Source: Chara braunii | Lineage: Eukaryota; Streptophyta; Charophyceae; Charales; Characeae | Direction of reading: 5' to 3' | DNA length: 22,621 bases | Assembly: GCA_003427395.1 (NCBI GenBank) | Contig: BFEA01000624.1 | Coordinates: forward strand, 41,213 to 63,833 | Part shown: piece after piece, positions 8,881 through 18,453 of the stretch | How the letters are laid out: each line of letters opens with the position of its first letter | Numbering within the stretch: position 1 is the stretch's first letter | Notes under the pieces: generated by a model | Databases searched by the model: none | What the model was told of the DNA's origin: nothing | The model's input: only the letters and a program-made list of their open reading frames with translations | Position numbers and translations under genes: made by a program

Positions 8881-9013
8881 CCGCCTTCACTTAGGGTTGG
8901 CACCTCCGCCTTCACTTAGGGCGGGTAAGGCTGCGAACACGGCCCCATAGGCCTACCGGGGACCCTGATCCTCGCACTTTTATTTATTAAAAAAAAAACA
9001 AAAAAAAAAGAAG
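8881..9013 (+). mobile_element. SINE-like 3' end (Au-type resemblance) with A-rich tail
   Basis: GGGTAAGGCTGCGAACAC at about 8921-8940, then GGCC...CCGGGGACCC...CTCGCAC, resembles the conserved 3' half of plant Au-type SINEs (GGGTAAGGCTGCGTAC..., CCCCGGACC...). An A-rich tail follows at 8989-9013. The 16-mer CCGCCTTCACTTAGGG is tandemly repeated at 8881 and 8906. No clear Pol III A and B boxes are visible upstream, so if real this is a truncated or chimeric copy. The resemblance is from memory of the family, not an alignment. Confidence 0.4.
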
Positions 9014-10950
9014 AAGAAAAGGAGTAAACAGTCTGCAGATACATCAAGCTAATGTGAGCATGCCATCAGATAGATCAAGTGTGGTATGTTTGCCAAGCAG
9101 GTCTGTTGGCCTGTTTAGCTAGTCGGGCTGGGTGTATTTGAACCTACTTACCTGGTCCCTGACCGAAGGGTCGTATGGCATTTTTTGCATTTTCTATTTT
9201 CTGCCTATTTTCCTTTCTGATGGGTCGGCGTCATCGACTTTTGGCGGGGCATTTTTATTATTAATTTTTCGGGAGTGTAATGAACCCAGTCTGGATGATA
9301 CTCGTCTGACGTCGAAGTTCAAGTCAATACAAATCTGCGCAATGTCTCCAATAAACAGGAAATGATAACCAGTCCAAGGTGGACGATCGGGCGCAGCGCT
9401 ACCGGGAGCGCTGCGCCCGGCCACACGACGCGTCGATTGGCGCCTTCACACGACGTGTCTCTGCTGCGCGGTTTTGCATGGCGCTTTCACCTGGCGTGCT
9501 GCTGCCATGCGTCGATCTACGTAGCGATGGAGGTCGGTTGTCTCAGCGTGCGATCAGCTGCGTTTGGCATGGGTGGGGCGGTCGTGTGTGTCGACCTCGC
9601 CATATCCTGCCTAGGCTAGAGGAGCCATCATGCGAACTTGGGAAGTTTTATCGAGCTCGCGGAGGTTTGGCGCGCTGGAGGAGGTACGGGAGGTTGTGGA
9701 TGGAGCTTTCTATGGAGGCTGGGCGGTGTCTGGCGCTAGGGGAGGAGGGGCATCCTGCTCTGTTTGGCAGGCACAGGTCCAGAATAGAGACGTTGCTGCG
9801 CGCTTAAGCGTGGATCTCTGAAGTGGGATGGCAAGCGGATGGGAGGGAAGTGGCGACGGTGGGGATGGAGCCTTCTATGGAGGCAGGGCGGGGTGTTAGG
9901 GCAGGAGGAGCGTTGCTGAAATGTGATCATGCAAATCCTTGTACGTGAACGGCGCGTAAGATAGCGGAAGTGGCGGGAGGTGAGTAGGTAGCCAAGAAGC
10001 CTAGAAGTTAGCAGTGGAAGGGAAGAGAATCTTGCTTCCCCCAAAAGGGCAGGGGTAGGGTCTGAAGGGGGAGAGGGAAGGGGTGGTAAGTTGTAATTGA
10101 GGAAGAAGGGTTAGGAGTTCCTGCTCTTATTCAACTCACGCGTGGTCTAGATGCATCCTCTTTCGAAATCTACTAACGTTTTCATAACCAATTCTGAGTG
10201 ATTTTCCATGGATTTGGGGTTTCATTCGAGGATTCTGGATCTTGAGTCGATACGATGATCATCTGGTACGATTTCGTATTTTTTGTTGCCAGATGGTCTT
10301 CTCGAAGGTTTTCTTTATGACTTGTTATCATCGTGTTCCAAGGTGGAGACTCTCTGATAGTGTTTTGCCTACTTGGTTTTTTCATAGAATCTTCGATAGG
10401 TCATGACCGTCACGCACGTATAATTGATAATTCTGATCTAGTAAATTCTTAATTCTGTTTTTGAAATGAAATTTATGACAAAGATCGATTGGTAGTTCGC
10501 AATTTTTTTCCGATTGGTGCTAGATTTTAGATTCGTTTGTTCTTTTCACATATATTTGATCGCTGCTTTGTTTCTACTATTTGGTATTCTTTGACTTACC
10601 ATCAAAACGATTCTTGGGACCTCGGGGTTCTAGGAATCTAAATCGAAAGTCCTTTTGGACATCACAGATGATCTACTCATTTGGTTTCAAATTTCATGTG
10701 AAGTCATTCTCCAATGGCATGTGGAATAATTCTGATTCTAAATTCCAGATTTGTCGTTTTTTCTCATTCTAAAATCCTAAAAGATGGTTCAGATACAATT
10801 CCTGAAATTCGTTTGTATTACCTTTTCCAGATTTAGGCTTCTGAAGGAAGTTCTTAGGGGTGTGAAGCTGGGATTGGGAATGTAAGGAAGAAAGGGTTCT
10901 CAACAGAGGACGGTCGTTGGTCAGGGTAAGTAGGTTAGAAGGACGGTGTT
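9014..10950. other. Non-coding region with palindrome and AT-rich stretch
   Basis: Contains a 13-bp perfect inverted repeat (9388-9400/9407-9419). A direct repeat with core GGATGGAGCYTTCTATGGAG occurs near 9698 and 9863. An AT-rich, intron-like stretch spans about 10140-10870. Donor-like AG/GTGAGT (9980) and GG/GTAAGT (10926) and an acceptor-like TTACCTTTTCCAG near 10820 occur, but I see no exon with protein similarity. Possible gene fragments or an untranslated exon cannot be excluded. Confidence 0.5.
9388..9419. repeat. GC-rich perfect palindrome
   Basis: CGGGCGCAGCGCT and AGCGCTGCGCCCG are exact reverse complements around the 6-base spacer ACCGGG. It is the strongest short hairpin in the central non-coding region. 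Confidence 0.9.
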
Positions 10951-11651
10951 GGGACGACGCAGGCCGGTGCTGGAGCTTGTGCCCTGTAACCCGGGGGGGA
11001 GCTTGAGGCCTGCGAAGTTATGCTGAGCGCATAACCAGACCGTCCAACGAGGCTGGCGCCGGGGTATTGACCCTGTAACCGGTTAGGGGCTTGCCGCTAC
11101 AGGAACTGCCGAGGGAGGAAGGCACTTCTTGACCGTCAGAACGAGTTTGGTTGGTACTGGGGAGGGTTGTGGTGCCCTGTTACCCTAGCAGAGAGGGGGT
11201 ATGAGATCAAGTGAGTTCTGGTACGAAGACTGAAAGCCTGGACTGACACTTCCTCTGATGAGGGGGGATTTTAGGATAGTAGGCGTTTTAGCTTCGCCCC
11301 CCCCCGTTCTTATAAAAATTAGAGCGAAAATCTTAATAAGATTAGGTCGTTTGGTAGTCCTGGATGGTTTTAGGATTTTGAGATTACTGCTAACTCATCC
11401 AGAAGTGGCGTCGAGGTTTCTTTACTCAGTGATATGCGGTTGTCCGATGCCAGAACGATGCTGGCCGGTGCTGGGGAGTTGCCCTATAACCTGCAACGCG
11501 GGAGCATGAGGCCTGGTAGAGAGATCTGGGGATGCTTTGGGGTGGGCATTCCACGGGACATCCAAGGTTTACTGCCGGGATGACGCTGGTCGGAGCTGGG
11601 GTGAGTCGTGTTGCCCTGTAACCCAGCTAGATGTGGGTATGGGAGACCTGG
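10951..11651 (+). repeat. Five degenerate copies of a 50-70 nt motif
   Basis: Copies lie at about 10951-11012, 11046-11093, 11140-11204, 11454-11516 and 11579-11651. Each has the order ACGAnGCTGGYCGGTGCTGG, then a variable 5-12 bases, then GCCCTGTAACCC or close variants, and often a GAGGCCTGG-like end. The copies are clearly related but diverged, and are separated by unrelated sequence of variable length (about 35 to 250 bases), unlike a simple satellite. A run of nine C or more lies at about 11298. Function unknown. Confidence 0.8.
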
Positions 11652-12964
11652 AAGAGCTTCGCAGGGAGTAAGACAGTTTTGAAAGACTTCGGAAGGGTGT
11701 GTGAGGGACTTCAACGTTTTTGCGATCATTTGTAGGACCCCTGCGGCCTATTCTCATGCTCTTTTTTACGGTAATGTGTTCTGACGTACCTTAAGAAGAA
11801 AGGGGTAGTGCGAAGGGCTTCCATTTTCAGGGAGGTCACGAGATTCGTTCCCAGAGAAAAGTCGCAGAAAAGAAACGGACACCGTGACGTGAAAGCAACC
11901 AGCTTACCTCAGTTGGCACACCCATGCGAGCAGTTAGCCCCGCCATTAGGCGCCTCGATACGGGACTCGGTACACAGGGCTGAATGGGCCGACGAGACCG
12001 CGCACTCAGCGGTCGCTATTGTGACAGAATAAAGCGTGCGCAGCAGCGTAACGTCGCTCAGCAGCCCTGGCAGCCCGTATCAAGCCCCGCGGCTGCTTCA
12101 NTAGGAGCACAGTTGGGGCCACCAACAGTTCACACAGCAGCAGAGCAGCCNCTTCCCGTAGTCTCGGTCTCCCCACCTAGCGGCAAGGCCCAAGCTTCCT
12201 CGGCCAAGCCGACGGCATGGAGTACCCGTAGTAACCACCGCAATCGCTGCAATAAGGCTCTTCGCGCATAGTGAACAGCAACCCGCATGATCACTCACAC
12301 GGCCGCGCGGATGGTCACTTAGAAAGCAATAGCCTCAGCACTTAGTTATTCGGCAAGCATCGCTAGCTTTGCAAACTGCTCAGGAACGTATGGTTTTTTC
12401 TCCCCTGGTCTCCCGCTGGTTTTCTACGTTCTCCTCTCGAGTAGTCCTCACCTTCGCCCCGACCCTCTTACTACCCTGCTCCCGATCCAGACCTCACTAC
12501 GACTCCGATTACATCGGCGAATCTGGTCACTGATACGGCCAGATTCAGTCGAAGTTGGTCCAACTGCAACTCGCACAGTAGGTCACGAATGATGCTNCGT
12601 CCATGGGCAGCATAATGAGGAGCACAGCGCAGCCCCTCATGCACCCTGACGGGATCACATGGGCAACACACATCTCCCTACTGCCTTTCCCACAGGGGGA
12701 CAGGTGGGGGNCGTCTCTCCCTTNTTCTCTTCACTTGGTAGGCCACCCGGCCAGGCTCCCGTACACCTGGCAGACTCAAGAAAGGCAGGCTGACCGCGAA
12801 CAGGAAGAGGACCGNCGGATNGACAATTGACAGGCGGTGAGACGAAGATGATCAATGGTGAGGTGGTCGGTGTGAAGATGAAGACCACTTGCGTGTCCCG
12901 AGCATTACGATCGGAAGCGACTACGAGCCGCGTAGCCCCTCCTCTCGAAGTTGTAATATGAGAA
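11652..12964. other. Non-coding region, no recognised gene
   Basis: GC-balanced sequence with eight or so N bases (12101-12821). Open frames up to 165 codons (12655-13152, minus) contain no recognisable domain and include ambiguous positions. I cannot assign anything here. Confidence 0.5.
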
Positions 12965-13100
12965 TGAATCTTTCCGTTAAAAAGCGGAAATATACATCGC
13001 TTTCGATCATGCTTGTAGAGAGTTAGAGAGTGGCCTTTTCCATCGATAGGATTAGCAAAAATCCGGGTGAATCTTCCGCTAGAATGCGGAAAGATACATT
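12965..13100. repeat. Twin hairpin direct repeats
   Basis: Two related 33-base segments (12965-12997 and 13068-13100) each read TGAATCTTTCCG-type, about 8 variable bases, then GCGGAAA and ATACAT. Each contains a TTCCG...CGGAA stem whose arms are conserved while the loop differs (TTAAAAAG versus CTAGAATG). They are separated by about 70 bases. Confidence 0.75.
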
Positions 13101-13780
13101 CAGCTTTCCAAGCACCCTTCAATATTCGCGCAGCCGCTACCTGACACAACACAGAAACTACATCTTCACTGCGGGATCCGAGCCTGCCATCGAGCTGGCA
13201 ACTTCCCAGAACCCCCGCTCCGCATCTCTCCTCCTTCTTGCCTAGTCTTTGCTAGGAGTTTGCTAAAACGAATACCTTCAAATTCGTCATATTCCCCTCT
13301 TCGACACTTTCTGGCAGCCCTTTTCCTCTGTACCAGTTGATCCGCTCCTTTATCCGCAAACTAACATCACCGTTCGTCTCGCAGCACCCAAAAACCCCAA
13401 CCTACAGTTTTACTTTGCCCAATTTTGTCAAAAACGGTTGAGATATGACATTTTCCCTTCCTCTTCTCCTTCACTTGTTCGCCCGCCATAGCTCCGCGCT
13501 ACCACTTCTCTTTCTAACTTCAAATCCATTAATCCTCCCACTATTCTGACTTCACCCACATATTCGCCCAGCCTAAAAAACTGAGTCTAGTATCTTAGTT
13601 CGTTAAAATCGGTCGGAAAACGAGCGAGTTAGTGCAACTTCACTCTCGTTCGTCTTCCTCCCCGACACTCTCCGCGCGCGGTTTTTCCTATTAACTCCCT
13701 CTTACATTAATTTTTCCTCCCTTTTGACTCCACTATCGTGTTCGCAATGTCTAAAAAACCCCAGAGCGAGTCTTCACTTG
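13101..13780. other. Pyrimidine-rich non-coding stretch
   Basis: C- and T-rich on the + strand, with no open frame showing family features. It resembles promoter, UTR or LTR-type sequence, but no terminal repeats could be delimited. Confidence 0.5.
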
Positions 13781-14289
13781 CCCGTTCCCATCGAGAAACG
13801 GGTGAGATCAACTTTTCTACCCGTACTTCTTCTCCCGCCATATCCCGCGTACTTCATTTCTCTCTTACCCCCTCCTACACTAACCCTCTTCCAAAACTAA
13901 CCTCATCACTGCGCTCGCCCGGGGCAAAAACCCCGGGATCGACTCATCTCCCGTCGGAAACTTTGGGGAATCGAGCGAGCTGGCCCTCTCCCCCTCTCAG
14001 CCATAGCCCGCCTCTTCACATGCACCCGGCGCATCTTCCCGCCCGGGTTCGTTCCTTTCCTTTTCTTTCCTAGCTCGCCTTGGTATCCATCTCGCTCGTC
14101 TCTTCGGCGCTCAGGCTTCACTCAAGTGCTACCGGTCTCTATCGCTGCGCCACACAGCTGTCCGACCAGCCTCGACTTTTTCGAAGAAGTACTTTTAGTG
14201 GGGCGAGCCACCGGCCGATGTGGTAAGTTTTCTCCTCTTCACTTCTTTCCTACTCCCCGTGTGCATCCGGCGCGATTTAGCGCCCGGAT
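13781..14289. repeat. Series of four C-rich hairpins, one pair covarying
   Basis: Stems are CCCGTT/AACGGG (13781-13786/13797-13802), CCCGGGG/CCCCGGG (13918-13924/13931-13937), ACCCGG/CCGGGT (14024-14029/14043-14048) and ATCCGG/CCGGAT (14265-14270/14284-14289). The third and fourth lie in related contexts (TGCAYCCGGCGC ... CCCGGRTTC) and differ by a compensating C-G to T-A pair, so the pairing and not the letters is kept. A fifth, GCGTCCC/GGGATGC, follows at 14920-14938. Confidence 0.65.
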
Positions 14290-14633
14290 TCAACCATTTT
14301 CTTTGCTCTCGCTTGACAACCCTCGTACGCCCCCACTCCCTTTTGTTTTCACCATCGGCCAGCGAGCGCCTTAGCACAGCGGTCTTCCTTTCTGCCCCGA
14401 CTTGTCAATCCGCTGCTGCGCAACGCTGCTCGGCCCTGCTCCCGATTGCTAGCTGGTCCCCCGATGGGCGTCTACCTACTACCAGCGAGCTGCGGCGCGG
14501 CCTGATGTGTCACTGCGGTGAGGAAAGGCTTCGCAATAGGCTGGCCGTAGTGGCCTGCCCACGGCCGCCTCCGAGAAGCTTGGTCCTGATGCAACCGGCT
14601 AACCCCTGGCTGGTACCACCCGCTATAGCGGAT

Positions 14634-14824
14634 ATCGCCCCTACTGGTGGGAGGAGTTTCCGCATGCTCCCTCATGGGAGGCTTGAGCACGGGTGTGGCT
14701 ACTACGTAGGCCCCGAAACGCTCAAACGNATCGCCCCTACTGGTGGGAGGAGTTTCCGCATGCTCCCTCATGGGAGGCTTGAGCACGGGTGTGGCTACTA
14801 CGTAGGCCCCGAAACGCTCAAACG
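14634..14824. repeat. Perfect 95-bp direct repeat around a single N
   Basis: Positions 14634-14728 and 14730-14824 are identical, with one N (14729) between them. A perfect duplicate flanking a lone N is the usual trace of two contig ends that overlap but were joined with a gap character. True copy number is then one. The open frame running through it (14220-14981, +) stays open only because 95+1 is a multiple of three. Confidence 0.9.
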
Positions 14825-15697
14825 AGATAGCTTTGGCGTGCTTACGAGACTAGCCCATGGCCACGCTCCCGGCCACCTTGTAAATACATCACACCCCCGC
14901 GTGCTCCTAACGCAGCCCCGCGTCCCAAAACGGGATGCGATAGCAAAAGGGACCCAGAACAATACCCGAAAAAAGGAGTAAAATAAAATATCGGTAACGT
15001 CGAGGAACCGCGGGATCATTGGCACCCTGCCGGCACCGCGGATCGGGCCCGCCTCCGCGCCTACTTAACAAAACCGAAAGGGGATAGCCCCGTCGGGGCC
15101 CTCAACCCCTTTTGCTTGGCTCCACGCTACTCCACTGCCGTCGCACCGACGCCCGCTGGTCTCGATCCCCGAACCTCCATAATGACAGCCCACTGTCATA
15201 ACCTATAGGGCTATGCCCAAGCCTGAGACCAAAACACGCAGAGTACCATACAAGACGGTGCGGCGCGGCGCTTTGGGCCAACAAATCGGCTGCGCGGCTC
15301 CCAGTGCCCGCACCGGCTTGCTTATACCATGCCATAATTGCCGCGCGCACCATCCTATTACATCCTTCTCATCGCACGAAATCGCGCCGTTATTGCCGAT
15401 GCCGTCGTCGGGGTCGTTCCTCCGCACGCGCGCTCGACTCGGTCAATATGTACCAATCAAACGAAAATATCCTTAATTCCTGCTTAATCAAAATTAAAAT
15501 AAATAATGATAATATCACCAAGCAAAACGACCGGGGTCTGAGCCGGCTTTGCGATCAATAACAGGAAAGAATCACGTGCGCCTTAAACCTGCGCGCCCAC
15601 GCACTCGCTATTGTGGTCAACCACCTAGTCAACGCAATTACAGACGCAACCGCGCTTAGCGCGGTATACTTAAACTCTAGATCAAAACTATTTTCTG
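14825..15697. other. Non-coding region with hairpins
   Basis: Holds GCGTCCC/GGGATGC (14920-14938), a nested hairpin with core GCCCCGTCGGGGC inside AAAGGGG...CCCCTTT (about 15077-15113), and the near-perfect palindrome ACCGCGCTTAGCGCGGT (15649-15665), which lies about 33-50 bases beyond the stop of the minus-strand gene at 15698. No coding sequence recognised. Confidence 0.55.
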
Positions 15698-16588
15698 TCA
15701 CTTGCAAAAACCACGGCGGATACCCTCGTAAGGGTATTCGCACCGACACTGCTCCCCGCCAGAGCTTTCGCGGACAGCGCCCATCCCTTCAGCCTCATTC
15801 CCTCCGACATCTTGCCCCGATCTGCCGGATTCTCTTCTCGTCTCATCTCGAAGCGAGTACGTGTCGCCGCCGTTGCGGACCTTGATGAGTTTCGGAGTGC
15901 TGACCCGTTGAGTCCCTGTACCCTGAGAATGCAAGTCCGACGTGTTCTCAAGAGCATCCGGGCCGACCTGCGTGTGAACGCTGCGCACGCGCCCCTTGAC
16001 CCGACCCCCAGCGTCTTGAATCGGACTCCCGCGCCCCACTGCCGCAACTGGAGTTTCTTGAGCCAAGCCAGACGACCCCTCACGGGGTGGCAGAAGCCGG
16101 AAAACATGTTCTCGCGGAACAACCGGACGTTCTTTCGGCACCATCAGCACGAGATCGAGATATTGCTCTGGCGATGGAAGACGCTTGTTGCCTCCATCGT
16201 AAAGGCCTTTGAAGCGAGAGCATAACGTCATGTTCGAGCCGTACCCCGCGAAACTCTTGATGGTCACCAACACACCCTTAGCACCTCTGAGAGGCAGTCT
16301 GCACTCGTCGTACAAGGCGGTAGTGTGCAGCTTGAGCAAACCTCCAGTAGTCTTGGTACACGCGACGATGGTACCGAGAGGAAGAACGTTGTCCGCTTTC
16401 TCAGCGTTTGGAACGCAAGTGGGTCGCATGAAAACAACTGGCCCAAAAAGGTCCCCCTGAATAACGAAGTCCAAAAACCATTGTGCTTCCATTGCGTGCA
16501 TATATTGAGGAGTAGATTGCTGTAGAGGTCGTCCCTCCCCGGGGGCAGATGGTCCAGCGCTTGTGGATGTGTTCTTCGTGGACGCCAT
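15698..16588 (-). CDS. Hypothetical protein, 296 aa
   Basis: I do not recognise this protein. It is an uninterrupted ATG-to-TGA frame on the minus strand, the longest intact one apart from retroelement fragments, in a window where coding remnants are otherwise riddled with stops. Residues 1-25 are Ser/Thr/Gly/Pro-rich and probably disordered. About 28-170 looks globular, with alternating hydrophobics and LPLGTIVACTKTTGG and VLVTIKSFAGYGSNMTLCSRF stretches. About 170-296 is polar, rich in Gly, Arg and Ser, and probably disordered. No signal peptide, membrane segment, zinc finger or protease/RT motif is visible. A perfect ATACCC/GGGTAT inverted repeat (15720-15737) sits at the C-terminal codons. 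Upstream are the motif array and a TATA-like box. It could be a single-exon gene, one exon of a longer gene, or an accessory/structural ORF of a transposon. Confidence 0.55.
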   Translation of the reverse strand: MASTKNTSTSAGPSAPGEGRPLQQSTPQYMHAMEAQWFLDFVIQGDLFGPVVFMRPTCVPNAEKADNVLPLGTIVACTKTTGGLLKLHTTALYDECRLPLRGAKGVLVTIKSFAGYGSNMTLCSRFKGLYDGGNKRLPSPEQYLDLVLMVPKERPVVPREHVFRLLPPREGSSGLAQETPVAAVGRGSPIQDAGGRVKGRVRSVHTQVGPDALENTSDLHSQGTGTQRVSTPKLIKVRNGGDTYSLRDETRRESGRSGQDVGGNEAEGMGAVRESSGGEQCRCEYPYEGIRRGFCK

Positions 16589-17044
16589 TGTACTCCCACC
16601 CGTTGACTAGCACGCCCAACCTCAGACCAACTCGGATGACTAATACGCCCAACCCCAGACAACTACAAAAGCGAAGTGGGAACTAACTCGGACTTAACGA
16701 AATGGAGGACGAAAAGGACGTTAGAGATGGGTGTTCGAAATGCACACGAAGTCACAACAATCGAGTGAAGGATAGGAAAGACAGCAGTCCTCTGGCAGAG
16801 TGCGAACGAGCTCGCTGTCGTAGAATCGAGGAAGAGGTGATTTATCTTTAGGAAAGTACGAACTAACTCGGAGTTTCAGAAATGAAGTCGTTTACAACAA
16901 GTACCCCATGTGTATCCACAAGAGGGAACCGGCGTGCAGTTCCGGGCTCAAGGATACAAAACAATTGGGTGGCTGGCAGAGTGAGTTCGGAGGGAAGACG
17001 ACAACTCTTCGGAAAGATTGCGACCCGACTAGATGCCCTCGAAA

Positions 17045-17477
17045 CGAGTAAGATGTGGTTTATCGACAAGTGCGAAGGGTGTCGACAAGTGCGAACTAAC
17101 TCGCAGTTCTGTAGACAGGACAATAATGGCAACCCGCAGCACTAGGGGAAGTGCGAACTGACTCGGAATTGTGGAACTGAAGACCTAAAAGACGAACAAA
17201 ACGAGTAAGATGTGGTTTATAGACAAGCGCGAAGGGTGTTGACAAGTGCGAACTAACTCGCAGTTCTGCTGACAGGACAACAATTGCAAATCGAAGTACA
17301 AGGGGAGAGTACGAACTGACTCGGAATTGTGGAACTGAAGACCTGGTTTATCGACAAGTGCGAAGGGTGTCGACAAGTGCGAACTAACTCGCAGTTCTGT
17401 AGACAAGACAACAATGGCAACCTACAGCACTGGGGGAAAGTACGAACTAACTCGGAATTGTGGAACTGAAGACCTGA
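17045..17477. repeat. Three tandem units within the motif array
   Basis: Units of about 130-160 bases (starting near 17045, 17200 and 17344) share GGTTTATCGACAAGTGCGAA, GTGTCGACAAGTGCGAACTA, then a CAGTTCTG...GACAGGACAA segment and a second motif copy followed by GTGGAACTGAAGACCT. Unit lengths differ through indels. Recent duplication explains the densest part of the array, but not the outlying motif copies. Confidence 0.88.
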
Positions 17478-17671
17478 AAGCCGCACGGGATAGGTTAATA
17501 ACTCCTCCAGCAGTGTTGCTAAAAAAGTGCGAACTAACTCGCATTTGTGGAAATAAAGAACTGCCTTTAATGAAATATGTGTCTAACCTTGGGAAAACTG
17601 CGAATTATCTTGCAGTTGTCACTCCTCGAACACTGAACGTCGCAAACTGGGAACTGACTCGCAATATATCT

Positions 17672-17674
<3 letters not shown>

Positions 17675-17743
<69 letters not shown>
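17675..17743. repeat. (TA)n microsatellite
   Basis: About 69 bases of uninterrupted TA dinucleotide. It lies inside the motif array, between the 17647 and 17781 copies. Confidence 0.98.
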
Positions 17744-17746
<3 letters not shown>

Positions 17747-18221
17747 GTCGGCGACCTCACAAGTGATAATTGAGCGAAAATCGGAAATTGATTCGGTGTT
17801 CAGTGTAGAAACTAGGTATTCATTCGGGGTTCGCCATGCGCAGCGACGACTACAAGTTGCGAAGGGGATCGAGCAGCTTTACACAAACATTATCGTGGCT
17901 ATGGCGAAAGGTAATCGAGCTGCGGAACGCGGATCGGCTATGGCGGACGGAGGTGGAGGGTGGAGAAAAGACATCAGAACACGTCCACTGGCGAAACAAC
18001 AAAACCGGGAATTGATTCGGGGTTCAACAGAACGCGGCTGCGGCGTTATATCCTGCAGGTACAGACAGGGCATCAGGGAATGTGTTCGGACGTCGGACAC
18101 AGAATAGGACAACTCAAGTTATATAATTTTACCTCCGTCGTGCGTTGAGCGAGTAACCAACGTCGGACGGATATGGATGTGCGACCACCGAACCAGCTTT
18201 GGTGGAGGGATATCGAGCTAG

Positions 18222-18300
18222 GAAGAGCGAAGAGTGAAGAGCGAAGAACGAACCGAACACAATGTGGCAACTGCGGACAAAGCGAAGAGCGAAGAGTGAG
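18222..18300. repeat. GAAGAGCGAAGAGTG short repeats
   Basis: Imperfect 7-8-base repeats (AGAGCGA, AGAGTGA) in two clusters at about 18224-18252 and 18281-18298. They resemble local slippage, and give Ser/Leu-rich false open frames on the minus strand. Confidence 0.75.
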
Positions 18301-18417
18301 CGGGCTATGGCGGAAGGTGGGGGGGGCTGAAGACGAAATATCAAAATGCGCGCGGAAGCGATAGCGCGACTTGATCTGTGGAGCGCCAACAAAAGGGATA
18401 ACTCGAGGGCTGCAACG

Positions 18418-18426
18418 CCTTTTATA
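18418..18426 (-). promoter_or_regulatory. Possible TATA box, minus strand
   Basis: TATAAAAGG read on the minus strand, with two 55-bp tandem repeats just upstream (18454-18563). It points towards the 296-aa ORF, whose start is about 1.8 kb away, with the motif array in between. That would make a very long leader or an intron. Weak evidence: one short motif in repeat-rich DNA. Confidence 0.25.
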
Positions 18427-18453
18427 CTTTGCTGCAACAGGCCTCGCACCGGG

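Larger units (their letters stand above)
16678..18024. repeat. Spaced array of about 14 near-palindromic motifs
   Basis: A motif of the form GTGCGAACTAACTCGCAGTT, or the variant GTACGAACTRACTCGGAATT, occurs at 16678, 16857, 17089, 17151, 17246, 17309, 17377, 17440, 17527, 17598 and 17647. More diverged forms (TCGGAAATTGATTCGGTGTT, AGGTATTCATTCGGGGTTCG, CCGGGAATTGATTCGGGGTT) occur at 17781, 17814 and about 18004. The best copies contain TGCGA-ACTAAC-TCGCA, a 5-bp inverted repeat. Spacing between cores is roughly 50-230 bases. Two classes (GCGA...TCGCA and ACGA...TCGGA) alternate from 17089 to 17440. All copies are in one orientation. Confidence 0.85.

Noticed and set aside
9980-10931. Splice donor-like GTGAGT (9980) and GTAAGT (10926) around an AT-rich stretch
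   Set aside because: No flanking exon with coding evidence was found; such words are common by chance. Kept only as a remark in the region description.
12655-13152. 165-codon minus-strand frame with two CIFP-type repeats
   Set aside because: The repeated peptide comes from the twin hairpin repeats, several codons contain N, and no domain is visible.
14220-14981. 253-codon open frame on the + strand
   Set aside because: It crosses the perfect 95-base duplication and N, has no recognisable domain, and the sequence is hairpin-rich and non-coding in character.
15010-15025. GGATCATT resembling the end of 18S rRNA
   Set aside because: Only eight bases match, and the preceding sequence has no rRNA helix 45 or other 18S similarity.
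16863-17486. Minus-strand open frames with repeated NCELVRTC peptides
   Set aside because: They are translations of the tandem DNA repeat in shifted frames; the frame changes from unit to unit.
16678-17670. Regularly spaced repeats resembling a CRISPR array
   Set aside because: Repeats are not identical, spacers are irregular and themselves repeated, the context is eukaryotic, and no cas gene is present.
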